Positions 27,070 through 38,285 of a DNA stretch of 64,000 bases are shown here, piece after piece. Both the position numbers and the translations under genes were made by a program. The first letter of the stretch is position 1; each line of letters begins with the position of its first letter. Origin of the DNA: Rhynchosporium graminicola (Eukaryota; Ascomycota; Leotiomycetes; Helotiales; Ploettnerulaceae); contig FJUW01000016.1 of the NCBI GenBank assembly GCA_900074885.1, positions 348,577 to 412,576 of the forward strand. Reading direction: 5' to 3'. The notes beneath the pieces are model-generated. The model ran no database searches and had not been told where the DNA came from. It worked only from the letters and a program-made list of their open reading frames with translations.

Positions 27070-27522
27070 GGCTAGAAGAATTGTTTTGCTGTGATGGTTG
27101 GTGTGGTGTGTCCGAGTCTATGTGCAGTGAAGCTGAAATAGAATCGGCTCCGTTCGTGGGCGGCCAGACCAGACAGACCGGTAGAAATTTGCGGGTTTAA
27201 TACGGCTGGGTCGCGGTTCTTTGTGATCGGCACCAGGGAGACGCGACAGTGGGGAAGATGAGCTAATTATATTATAAAATAGCCCACAGCTCTAAATTGA
27301 CTTCAAGAGATCCAGATGTCAGTTCTACAGTACAGTGGTGCTTTACTTTAATTATTCAAGTTGCTTTGTTTCCTCCTGTTATCATTTTTCAGTGTGTTTC
27401 TTTCATCTTCCGTTTGGACTGGGACATGCACCTAACTCTGCCTGCCTACCTACTTCGGTACCTACCTACCGAACTCGTTTGCAAGGGCGGCGCTACTCGC
27501 ACCGGGCAAAAGAAAGCTAGGA

Positions 27523-27570
27523 AGCTTCAGCTTCAGCTTCAGCTTCAGCTCCAGCTCCAGCTCCAGCTCC
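27523..27570. repeat. (AGCTTC)4(AGCTCC)4 hexamer repeat
   Basis: Eight tandem hexamers; the unit changes once from AGCTTC to AGCTCC, as if a variant repeat expanded separately. Confidence 0.95.
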
Positions 27571-27726
27571 AGCCGGAGAGCTTTCGGCTTCATGCTTCGT
27601 GCTTCGTGCTTTGATTGCCTGCGCTGACTCATCCCCCGACCGCTCCTCTCTCCGGTCCTTCCTGGTCCTTTCTTTCGTCTGGTCAGCCCTGCCAACCCAA
27701 TTTGTGCCTTGCTGCAGTGCTGCTCT

Positions 27727-27758
27727 GCTGTGCTGTGCTGTGCTGTGCTGTGCTGTGC
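27727..27758. repeat. (CTGTG)n pentamer repeat
   Basis: About six tandem CTGTG/TGTGC units, 160 bp downstream of the hexamer repeat. Confidence 0.9.
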
Positions 27759-28588
27759 TTTGCGGATCCCGGTTGGTGGCCGCTGTCCTTCCCCGCTCTA
27801 GCTCTCAGCATCCTATCAGAAGCTCTGACAGCACCGAGTTGTGCCCTGCCGCCTCTTGTGCTGCTTGCTTGCTACTCGGCAAGCTGAGGATTCAAGGACT
27901 GTGTAGTGGCAGCTTGGATGAGCCGGGAGCAGAAATCTGACGAGGCGTTGTTCCGTTTGTAAGGAAGGTAGGTAGGTACCTACTTGTCCGTCGGCGAGTT
28001 GGTGAGCGATGTAGGTAGCAGTCAAGGACTTTGGATATCACATTCTATAGTCACGTGTCTCTTGTTCGACGACAATCTGGCTGGTATGCCTTCGCTGATG
28101 TCAATGAATTCCAATCGCTTTGGATCCCAATGCCTTGTTCTTGATCTTCCAACTATATGGGTAGATTTTAATTCCTTTGTGTCTTTCGGGCTGTTCATAA
28201 GACTGTTTCGAGGGATTTCCGGCCCGGCTGCCCATGCCAATTAAAACCTCATAATAACGGTTCCTTTCTTATCAGACGAGGCACTGACACTGCACTGCCT
28301 TTACTCTGGGGAGATGTAGCCTCGCGATGGTCATCTGCTGCCGTTCCCTTCGCTTAACACTAGATCGTTGGGCTGGTTGCTGCAATCGTCTTGTTCCGTT
28401 TGCTCTCTTCCACTGCGCGTGGATTTACGACATGCTGCGGTAGACTTTTTGTCTCTTATATCTACAGGCTCTGCTCCTGTCCATTATTCATCTCCGACAC
28501 CCGTCCACGATAAGCGAGTAGAAAAAGACCACATCTTGCAACAGCAACGAACTCGTCGACCCCTATGAAGCAAAAACATTCCGCAGAC

Positions 28589-29129
28589 ATGTCACAAATC
28601 GTGAGCGCAAGCAAATCCAGTGGTCAACCAGCCACTCAACAAGATTCCCCGAGATCTCGAAAGCTTCTCTAGGCTCCCTGTTGAGGTCCGCCAGATGGTC
28701 TGGAGGTACGTCTGTTTCGAAGAATGGGACGTCGACCTTGACGTCCTACAAATTAGCCCGAATACCGGTGGTCTAAGAGTCCGTCGACCTGAACAGGAGG
28801 TTTCATGGTCTTGGCTCTTCGAATCGCCGACATATTTCAGCCGCTGCGCTCCTCCTGCTTTAATTCATACTTCGCAAGAAGCCAGAACGGAGGGCCTGCG
28901 ATGGTATGTACCCTGTTTTGGCACACCTACGTATCCCGCCTCCGGAACCCAAGCGATCCCTCCCCGGATCTACATCAACTGGACTGCCGATCGTCTTTGC
29001 ATATTGTATCCTGAGCTCGGTCAAAATTCGAATCATAATCACCCAACGGAGAGCGTATTAGCGCTGCTTACCACCAATAGGCTACGCCATCTTGCCTGGC
29101 ACACCTCAAGTCCGTCCTTTACACTCTGA
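28589..29129 (+). CDS. short 2EXR-domain protein, possibly truncated
   Basis: The 2EXR domain is an F-box-like fungal module of unknown function. The coding frame has its hallmarks: FSRLPVEVRQMVWRYV, then a hydrophobic and aromatic middle, ALIHTSQEARTEGLRWY and PRIYINWTADRLCIL. The in-frame start at 28620 is only GTG; an ATG at 28589 gives MSQI and, over a 43 nt intron 28601-28643 (GTGAGC...CAAG), joins in frame to IPRDLESF. The result is 165 residues. Family members are usually longer (250-350); the frame stops at 29129 right after the core. A frame at 29299-29481 may be leftover C-terminal sequence. I call it probably shortened; the small first exon is tentative. Confidence 0.65.
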
Positions 29130-29951
29130 TCACATATATGGGAGGGTGCCCAACATATAAGAGCTCGTCTGCGCGTGCCTTCCATTCATGGATATTGGTA
29201 GATTCGTTCGACATCCTTCCAGGCCCATGAAGACTTGAGAAAATGAAAGAAGTTATGAAAGGACCCGCCCAATTCACAGCTTTGCAAATGTTCTGAAGAT
29301 GAAAGCCTGGAAAACTTTCCATCACAGTGAGAAGTTGGCATTGGAGGGGATGGAAACCGGGAATATCTGTATCCTCCTCAAGGCCTATGTAAAGGATAAT
29401 TTATTGCAGTTCTTGCCATTACTTATGCGCAAGATGGAAAGAGTCGAAAAGAAAATGCTCGCGGGGCAAAAGCAGACTTGAGGGCTGATAGACCTACAAA
29501 TAGTCTTCAAGGTGCCTTTCTCTTGACGGAATGGCCGACTCAAGCTTCTGGTGGTCGTTACTCATGTGGACACCGGTGCCACTGCCTGAAGCTTCTGAAA
29601 GCACCGCAGCAATGTAGACCAATTATCTAATATTTTAAATAGTCCTTACTTGCGAGTGCACTTGAGAAATCCCGGAGGTTGATATGTATTCGGAGCAGCT
29701 GCCATGTCCGATCTCCAAATTGTTTCACTGGTAAACACAGTACTAAAATCTTCACCTGGATGAAGCGAGCTCAGTTTCTACCTATATTACACGTGACAAA
29801 GTATCCACTTTCGGCTCTCGGCAAAACAAGCACGACATTGCCGAACCTAATTACAAATCCTGTTCATCACCACTCTATCTCTCTTCCAAAGATAGGGACA
29901 TAGAACATCAAATATCACCCAATTTGACTCATAAAACTGTAAATTATCACC
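29130..29951. other. intergenic, possible 2EXR remnant
   Basis: An open stretch up to 29481 (60 codons, basic) could be the lost end of the 2EXR gene, but it has no diagnostic motif. From 29500 to 29951 I see only the leader of the carrier gene. Confidence 0.35.
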
Positions 29952-31485
29952 ATGACTGAAGCAAGCAGAACAGATACAGAAGAACAGAGAGCTGTTCACG
30001 AACAAACAGAGCAATCGCCACTTCTTGGCGATCATCGCCCAGACCAGCAAATCGATGAGGAAGATGCGGTCGAGAAAAGTGGCAGGACAACTAGCTGGTG
30101 GATCTGGAGAGCGGTCTGGTTCATCGTTGCAGTGCTTGTTCTTACGCTTTTTATCAAAGGATGGGTAGATGCTGGTGGTGATGTTCAGGTGTGTTATGAC
30201 TCTAAATTGGGATTTCATGTTGCTGATGATTCAAGTTTGATTTGAAGGGAGCTCTTAAGCGAGCTCTTGGAGGTGGTTTGAGTGGTGCTGCGGCTATGGT
30301 TTTGCAGGTTCTGCTTTTGATGGTATTGCCTTTCCTCGTGCTGTTGAGGAGAAACTGTACTTATTGGTATCAAAGCCGCTACGGACTATCATGAATTATC
30401 AGTACCGATTTGGGACCAGCTTCACTGCTGCGACTAGGACTCTGTATGCTGATGGCGGATTTCTTCGCTACTATCAGGGAATGGGCGCTGCTCTGATTCA
30501 AGGTAAATTATCTCGATAATGGTCACTGGGCCACGAGTGATCGGGACTTAATCATTCTTAGGACCTGTCTCTCGTTTTGGAGACACAGCAGCCAATGCCG
30601 GCATCCTTGCTCTACTCCAATCCAACTCCTATCTGAAGGGTCTCCCAACGCCCATCCAGACTATTTTTGCATCTCTCTGGTAAATCCTCTTCCTCCAATG
30701 TCAAAAACTCATCTGAAACCTTCTTAGCGCCGCCTCATTCCGTATGATCTTGACCCCAATCGATACACTCAAAACGACACTTCAAGTCCAAGGCTCCAAG
30801 GGTACGATCCTACTCCGTCAACGCATCAAAACAAACGGAATCGGTAGTCTATGGTGGGGAGCATTCGCCACTGCAGCAGCGACTTTCGTCGGCCACTACC
30901 CAGTATGTGAACTTTCCGCCATAAATTCTCCTTGAAGTCCGATCAGGATCAGACTTCTTGTGTTAATCCTGATCCCATCCTGAAACATTGACCCTGTAAC
31001 ATGCTAAACTTTTGAAGTGGTTTGCTACTTATAACTTCCTGTCTGAGACAATTCCTGCACCCCCAAAGCATTCGATAGTCGTATGGCTGTTGCGTCTGGC
31101 TTTTATCGGCTTCATGGCTTCGGTCGTATCGGATTCTGTATCGAATTCGTTGAGGGTGGTGAAGACGTATCGGCAAGTCAATGATACACAGGTATCGTAC
31201 AGTAAGTTTCCCTTTCACGACTTCTCTCTAGTGATTTCCGGAAGGCTCTGTACTGACATTGTCACGTAGCTGAGGCAGCTCGTCTCGTCATCATACAAGA
31301 TGGCGTCCTCGGATTATTTGGACGAGGTCTCCGCACTAGAATCTTGTGCAATGGGTTACAGGGGCTCTTGTTTAGCATTTTATGGAAGTTGTTCTTAGAT
31401 CTGTGAGTCGCCTGTTCGCTTGTTTCGCTTTGGTGTTGCATCGGCTAATGTCTGTTACAGATGGGAGAAGAAGACAAGCTCATGA
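29952..31485 (+). CDS. divergent mitochondrial carrier family (SLC25-like) protein
   Basis: Eight exons (29952-30188, 30236-30322, 30376-30502, 30562-30679, 30728-30902, 31018-31201, 31270-31402, 31461-31485) give 361 residues with consistent phases. The N-terminus (1-50) is acidic and polar with EQSPLLGD; residues about 50-75 (WWIWRAVWFIVAVLVLTLFI) form a membrane segment outside the carrier core. The core contains repeats recalling the six-helix carrier fold. Only one repeat has a clear signature, TPIDTLKTTLQVQG; the first (LMPLRTIMNYQYRFG) and third (VSDSVSNSLRVVKTYRQ) are degenerate. Length fits a carrier plus the N-terminal extension. Substrate and organelle cannot be deduced, and the extra helix argues against a standard inner-membrane topology. 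Confidence 0.82.
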
Positions 31486-32134
31486 TTTTGTTCCCAATTC
31501 GTTTCAGTCGGCCGAATACCGATTGCCTTTGGGCGGATTTGTTAATATATCACAGGTCATTTGTCTCTATGGCAGTCTTTGCATGTAGCATGATGAACAT
31601 AATGAAGTATCTAGACAGGGGCGTTGGAAGGCGCCCAAAGCTCTAAGCGAATGGAGACTAGGTACCATCGCTTTCGTTTAGAAGGTCGTGTGAGGATACA
31701 TTTACCTTTCGGTCATTTCAGGCTCCTCCTTATTAGGCTTGGTGTAGCAAATCGTCTCTGTCTGAAGTTATAGGTCTCAAACCTTTATATCTTCAGATCT
31801 TTAGATTGATCTATAGCATTCACCAGTCTTTGGTGCCTCCGTACCTACGCAGCACATGTATTTTTGACGTCAGGTGACAAATATTTACTACCTCTGGTCA
31901 TATCCAGCCCTTTGGCCTATTGTCTCAGCCAACTTCTTCGTACTATCTCGCGATCAAACCTTCGAATATCTCATGTATTTTCTTGCAGTCTAGGCAGCCA
32001 GATCTGGGATATTTATTCTCTTGGCAGCTTACTCCTCTCATCACTTCGTCATAGATTACTCGAATCACAACCGCTATCCCACTCTCCAACACTCTCCAAC
32101 ACTCAGATCTTCACGCGCTCCTGAGATATCTGCA
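31486..32134. other. intergenic, nothing recognised
   Basis: Carries the 3' end of the carrier gene and the region before the first MYND-SET copy. No coding frame with motifs. Confidence 0.5.
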
Positions 32135-33305
32135 ATGACACCCTCGCCGTTCAACGGAACTGACCTGGAAGGTATGGAAAACATCTTCAGCACAATCACA
32201 GTCCAAGATGAGGATCCACCACGCCCGTCACCCAGATTTCTCAAGGTCTCAATATCCCTGGACGGATCAAGTGTTCCGTTGGCCTAGAGGTCAGAGCATC
32301 AAGTGCTGGCAAGAAGAGCCTCTTCGTGAAGGAGGCAGTGAACAAGGGCGGGTCGATCTTCTCAAGCAAAGCTCTTCTCGGCATTATAAGTAATCCACAC
32401 CCAACCCAGTCTAAGCATAGAGTCCCGGATCTAGTCGGCTAACATCTGCTTCAGATCGACAATGAAGAGGCGCTTGGATGCACTTGCGATAATTGCTTGG
32501 TCAATCAACGCCAGGGCTTGTCCACTAGACACGAGCCTACATCGAATGGGTCTATGGAACCAGGACGAAAAAGTGATACCAAGTCTCGAGCTTGCGGAGG
32601 TTGTAAGAAGATGTTCTAATGCAGCAAAGTAGATTTGACGCTTCTCCTCATCACCTTTCTGTCCAGGGCATCCTGCTAGTAGCTTCTTTGGACCTTTTAA
32701 AAGAAAGCATGAGCACACCACCACAATTTCAAGTGTGAGATCCTCGACAAAACACGCGTGATACTTGGCGAATCTTTTCCTACGAGCAAGGAGGCTAGAT
32801 TTATCATTCGTCTTCTGACGTCAACATATCAGACTCAGAGTGGAACGAAATTGTGGCGCTACCTGCAAATCGAAAGTTTAAGATGGTCATTTTCCCATTC
32901 CCATTTGGGGATGTTTCTTTGGGAGAAGTCGCCAGAAGCATTTCATCGATCGCCAAAAAAAAATTGTGAATATACAGTGCAGCAAGGATGAGATCGTTGA
33001 TCTCTTCTGTATTTTACGCCGAGTCCTGCTAGATGCAAGCATCAAGAACACATTCTGACGGCACGTAGATGCACAACTCCCAGTGTAGCATTGGTGCCCC
33101 ACTCATGAAGGGTCACCACGTCTACGATCCCAACTTCACCGCCACGATGTTGCTCGGCGCGTGTCTCGAGCCTTTCGCGGCGTTCATGGCTCACAATTGC
33201 GATCCTTCTACCAAGACCATTCATGAGGCAGACGAACTCATCATCAGAGCTACTCGCGACATAGCTGCTGGTGGAGGAATCACTCGATCTTGGGGCCTCG
33301 GATAA
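32135..33305 (+). pseudogene. MYND-SET pseudogene, copy 1 of the tandem array
   Basis: Remains of a SET-domain protein with an MYND finger, recognised by comparison with the intact copies downstream. From an ATG at 32135 the frame breaks near 32260; another frame reads GLEVRASSAGKKSLFVKEAV and GGSIFSSKALLGI, the start of the SET domain. After an acceptor at 32454 comes IDNEEALGCTCDNC and ACGGCKKMF, where TAA (32617-32619) replaces the tyrosine codon of the finger. Further pieces are DEIVDLFCILRRVLLDASIKN (near 32990-33050) and, at 33069-33305, LEPFAAFMAHNCDPSTK and ATRDIAAGGGIT, the NHxC and catalytic part of SET. The C-terminal half seen in copies 3 and 4 is absent. Several stops and shifts make function very unlikely. 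Confidence 0.8.
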
Positions 33306-33859
33306 TGGAACACAATACTCGGAGATCCCAGCTCTCTGCTGAGCCTATCGGTACAAATTCTGTTCGGGAAATGAAGAGCTACTTGTTTGGGCCGGTTTGG
33401 ATGAATTGGAGGCAAAAGACATACTTGACTAGTAGCTAGTTATCGAGACTGTTCGGGCCTTGCCTCGTTGCCTCGAACGCCCGGGAGTAGCTAATAGTAG
33501 GAATCAATGAACAATACAAGATATTGCGACATCCACATCAAGACCTTGGATTTATCGATGTTTAAGGTTCTAGTGATTTCTAGGAAAGTCACGGAGTTAT
33601 TCTACGAAAGTTCTCTGAAACCTTAAGAAATTTCATGAAGTTATTATATTTGGGAATCCTTCCCCCCTTCCCCCCCCCCGCCTGAAACTACTTAACTTGA
33701 CTGGGGTGAAATTTTAGACTGTGGTCTCCATCCACCTTTTTGAAAATGTTCATATCATTTCCTCGGGATTTTCATGTCGCATCAGTTCAGGTAACCCTCC
33801 TTCTTTCAGTTTCTGCTGCAAACTACACAACGACAAAGTCAAATCCGAAGCATGAAATA

Positions 33860-34720
33860 ATGGCTTCATTCTATCAGCTAGTGCGTGCTCTCTATCCGAC
33901 AATGGCAAGCGGCTGCAGCCTATGTTTAAGGAGAAAGTCGCTGCTAGTGATCTGATGTATTGCATCAAGTCCCCGCTACTCAACATCTTGAGTTCACTTT
34001 TCCGGATGTCTCACAACACAGAGATTTATTGCTAACAGTATCTATCTCAAATTGGCGACGAAGAGGAAATTCTGCGAACCACATGTTATGGCTGCTTTGC
34101 TAAGTGTGATGAGCTTGGCCCTGGCTTCTGGCGATGGACAGAACCCAAGATTGATTTTAAGCGCTTGGCATGCGGAGGCTGCAAGGTTCTTCACTTCTGT
34201 GATCAGGTCATTATGATAACATGCTCCAATATGAAGTCTGGCCAAAAGTTAATGAACGAATGCGTGCAAGAAGGCGGCGTGGAAGAGCCACCACAAACAT
34301 GAATGCAAGACCCATTGCGATGGTGAAAGTCTATTGAAGATCTGCCTTTGACTACACTATCTGGTTGAGCCCGACCATGTCCCGATTATGATGCCGTCTG
34401 ACCGTCCCAACTCTCTGTTCCTGATAGTTTCGCACTTCGATCTGCGAAAGTCTGACGCAAATGTGTTCATCAAAGCCTTCAAGACTCTTCCCGATGGCTT
34501 CAAGAATTTAGGCCCGTTATTGCTTCTCCACCTGAAAACTGAGGTCGTTCTCGGGACCAGGAGGTGGTTCGGTGCAGACTCACAGGTTGCTGGTCTTGAG
34601 GAGGTCATTTTTAGCACGATTCCGGGACGGGCTAGGGAATTTGCTGCTGTTCAAGGTATTCTGTTCGCTGACTATGTTCCTTTGACTGAGAGTGACATTG
34701 AGCGACCAAGGCATGAATGA
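33860..34720 (+). pseudogene. MYND-SET pseudogene, copy 2 of the tandem array
   Basis: A second decayed paralogue. A frame around 33900 reads MFKEKVAASDLMYCIKSPLLNI, matching the N-terminal SET part. At the intron position used by copies 3 and 4, the donor reads TTGAGT (33988) and the acceptor AA (34049-34050), so both splice sites look lost. The next frame has a well-preserved MYND finger: TCYGCFAKCDELG, LACGGCKVLHFCDQ and, after a weak splice region, KKAAWKSHHKHECK. An in-frame TGA follows soon after LLKICL. A 110-codon frame (34388-34720) may be the decayed middle. No NHxC/SET core is visible. Tandem position and shared intron points support common origin with its neighbours. Confidence 0.75.
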
Positions 34721-35548
34721 GCTTCTGGAGTGGGTTGTCTCATAGGTCCACTTACAGCCAAGGATTTGATTCAAGGATCTGCGAATGGTGCTTGAGCCAG
34801 GGGATACAAAGTCTCATTAGTCATGATATTTTAGATCCTGGCTGAGCTCTGGAACTATGAACTGTGGATCCTACCAATTTGGGAAACCGTTGCTGCAATC
34901 ATCTTGAAAATATACATCAAAGTAGCAAAACAAAATCAAAGTGAGTCAATTTCGATCAGAGTGGCGGACTTTTGGGTCAGTCCAACTAAGCCTCCGCGAA
35001 TTTCTCGCATAAATAGTAGTCTGGTACCGATAGGGCAAATAGTCGCTTTCAGAATAGGTTGAGTTGCAAGATATGATAAAACTGTATCCAAACCTCATGC
35101 AGCGAGAATGATAATTTAATTACTCAATCTATTCCAGAATATTCGAGATTCATTTTATTCAAGCTGAGAACCTGTGAGTAATGTAGAGGAAATCGAATGA
35201 AGTCATGCACTGCTCTCCACGAGACTGAGGAAGTGAGATGATTCTGCTTAGGTGAATCATACCCACGAAACCTTTTATGGTTCGGAAATCCTGCACGAGA
35301 GGCGAAAGCTTTATTGAAGTGAAGGAGGGAGAGAGCATGGCGGTGAATTGTTGAGACAAGCCTGACGAAGTGTCTTTCAGAAATATGAAGTGAAAGCTGC
35401 CGACCGGGAAGCTACTTCAAATGCAAACGCAGCTCTGCGATTCACTTCGAACTGACTGTACTATATAGGAGTACCATTTCATATACACAAATAGAGTTCA
35501 ACTTTCGAATTTGAGCTCGAGACGGGCAAGAACCAGAACACCTCCACC
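34721..35548. other. spacer between decayed and intact MYND-SET copies
   Basis: No motif-bearing frame. The last 100 bases include a TATA-like 'actatata' at about 35460 and the leader of the next gene. Confidence 0.45.
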
Positions 35549-37703
35549 ATGACGAACCAAATTTCAATGTCCGGACACCCTGATATAAACAGAATACAGA
35601 CTGCGCCCTCGAGGCTCTACCCCGGTAGGATCGGGATCTATACGAAAAACCTCTACGAGGTCAAAAATATATCAAATCGTGACTATATATTCCAGTCTCA
35701 GGGAGATGGGTTGGCAATCGTAAGTGCACACCCCATCGGTAAGTCTTTTAACGCTGAATTTTCACAGATCGGTGAAGATCAAGATGGTATCGAACGGGCC
35801 TGTGATTGCTGCTTCAGAACCTTTTATAAGACGTCCGAAGGCGTACAAATTGACACCTCATTCGAGCCGAAAGCTGAAGTTCACACCACTTCCCAGATTT
35901 CCACTTCGCAGCAAAGCACGGGAGACTCGGATCCAAAAGAGGCAGCAGCGCCTCAGGAGAAGCTACAAGCTTGTCAGAAGTGCCGTATGGTTTACTATTG
36001 CAACCAGGTATAGTTCCTTGAGAAACATGCGACAGATTTCACAAGAAATTGAAAACATATCCTTCTAATCGTTGAAGACTGTAGGCTGACAAGTGACAGA
36101 CGTGCAAGCAGAAGGCCTGGCTTCATCATCACGAACGAGAATGCAAGATCTTGGCATCTGGAAGAGCAAAATATGAGATTCGTCAAGCCGAGGGTGGAGG
36201 TTCAGTTGATGATGATGATATTGACTCTCAGGCTACGTGTGATGCAGAGGATTACAACGACACCAACCATTTCGAAAACGAATACAACATCTTCGACAAC
36301 ATCGTTCGGATGGCTATTCGCTTCTTGCTAGTGTTCAAAGCACACGATTCTGCTGCGCTGGATCTTAACACAAAGAATGGCCGATCTCTGGACCATTTAC
36401 TTACGAATCTGAGCCAAGAGCCCGGGTTCCCAGTACTGGAATCCTGCTACCTTGCGATAACAGTAGTGGTAAGAGATCTGACAGGTACATCTTTGAGTCT
36501 TACTGATGTAGGCCTTTTTGTTCGCATGGTACGTGAAGATCTTCATTCCTCTGGTCCAGGCTTACTGATTGATGTAGCTATATGAAAGTCGAAGGGCATT
36601 AGTACTACCGATCTTGAAAGATCCGTGCCAGCCTCCTTACATTGGTCATTTGATCTCTCCAGGATACTTTGTCGATCCACTCCTATCATTGACTCAACAC
36701 TCCTGCGATCCGAACTCTCACGCCGTTATCCAGCACGGTACCATCTACGTCCAGGCATTGAGAGACATCCCAGCTGGAGCAGAAGTGACTGTCAGCTACG
36801 TCTCCGGGCACGAGTCCTTCGATTTTGTAACCCGGACGAGAGCTCTACACGACTTCTGGAACATCCGGTGTGCTTGCAACGTCTGCAAGTTTGGTGCTCT
36901 TGTCCCAGCAAACGAACATCCCGAATTCCATAATATGGTGCAACATAGCTCTGTCCACACGATCGATATGCCCATCAAAGATCACGATCTGGATAGGAAA
37001 GTCGAAGAGTGGTTGGAAAGATTGAGTCGTCTAGGCTGTGGAGCTGGTAAAATTCAACTCCCGGTCTTTCGTCGCTTGTGGTACTTGCGGATGGGAAAAT
37101 TTTACGACCAAAAGGATTACCAGCAGACTTTGGCAGGCTGCCTAGCACTATACATCTGGCTTGAGAGAAAGGATACACACGGGGAGCGAATTGACAGTCT
37201 CTACATTATTTGCGACATGGTGAGTTTGACAGAGGACTCCTTTTCTGGATATCAGGGAGCATATCGCTACACCGAGCTCCCAGTGATTTTTTGATCAGGA
37301 TTACTGACAATCGTTGCTCTAGTTGGAACTCAGGAGCTGCATTCGTCGAACAGCTCTGGAAGGTTGGTCCCAGATACCAGCCGACGTCAGACGCGAGTTT
37401 CCCAGCTTGTACTTCTGCATGCGCACTCATTACAACGTTCTTCTCTTTCGATATTTTGGTCGATCAGCGTCCATTACACAGCGCGAGGCTGCATCTTGGG
37501 AAGAATATCAGGATGCGAACCCAAAGATGGCGTTGATACGCCGAGAGCTTTTCACTGACTCTGCGAAATTCGCAAACGAAATGCGCAAGGCTATCAACGT
37601 GCTGCTCAATTGGGTTGGACATCCTGACTTGGATCAGGAAATGTTGAATGAGTTATTCGGATGGCAGCATAGGATGCCTGACAAGTTAGGAGCGGATGCA
37701 TGA
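35549..37703 (+). CDS. MYND-SET (SMYD-like) protein, copy 3
   Basis: Likely lysine methyltransferase-type protein of 620 residues. Exons: 35549-35719, 35768-36007, 36100-36528, 36578-37219, 37323-37703; all introns are phase 0. The MYND finger starts with ACDCCF (C69, C72), contains an insertion of about 45 polar residues, and closes with CQKCRMVYYCNQTC and HHERECKIL (to C152). After an acidic spacer come SLTQHSCDPNSHAVI (321-326 is HSCDPN) and ALRDIPAGAEVTVSYVS, the AdoMet- and substrate-binding part of SET, then the post-SET cysteines RCACNVC. A helical C-terminal region follows. The canonical NHSC asparagine is Q here. SMYD-type proteins methylate histones or other proteins; no target can be named. 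It follows two decayed copies and precedes copy 4 on the same strand. Confidence 0.87.
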
Positions 37704-38285
37704 TCGAGGATTGGGCGTGTGCATGCTTTCGTAAAGAAGGTTTAGACTCCGGATTTTGCGACTTCTCATGGGCAGGGTGACTTGCTATTATTCAATTTTT
37801 GCAGTGGAAAACAAGCTTATTAGATATTGAGATATATAGGCTTGTGTCTGACATGAATTGGAGTTTCTTTCAAGAGGTTGATAAAACAATATGGTAGTAA
37901 CCTTTCAGTCAATCGAACACTAGACTTAAAGTCTGAATAGTGATTAATAGAGAGAGATCAGAAAAGAATGGACCATCTATTAGCGAGTTCCCCATATGAC
38001 TCCATGTAAAATACATGCAAAGGGTCCTTGGATGGCTCTAAATTTGCCTCCAGCCAGGGTCAATGGGGATGTCAACAAATGCCTTGCCTTAAGCGAGAGA
38101 ATGTGTACTTCACCTTTCGAGTGGGGCCAAACAAATAAATTCCTTGCCGACAACGCAACTCACCGCTGACGGTCTAAATTGGGCAGAATCGGTCGAAGCT
38201 ACAGTAGAAAGACTGCATGCTCCCTCGAACGTGATCGTGTTCGAATTTCCTTGTGCATCAAACCACCCTTACGACAACAACTGCA
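37704..38285. other. spacer between MYND-SET copies 3 and 4
   Basis: No recognised gene. Short frames near 38144-38367 overlap the next start in other frames and lack motifs. Confidence 0.5.

Larger units (their letters stand above)
27070..28588. other. divergent promoter region rich in short tandem repeats
   Basis: Head-to-head spacer between the CCCH-finger gene and the 2EXR gene. It is pyrimidine-rich on the plus strand, with TACC runs (27446-27470, 27966-27985), hexamer and pentamer repeats. Frames of 80-113 codons run through these repeats and are not credible genes. Confidence 0.55.

Noticed and set aside
27599..27940. 113-codon plus frame rich in A, C, L and S
   Set aside because: It runs through the CTGTG repeat and flanking low-complexity promoter DNA.
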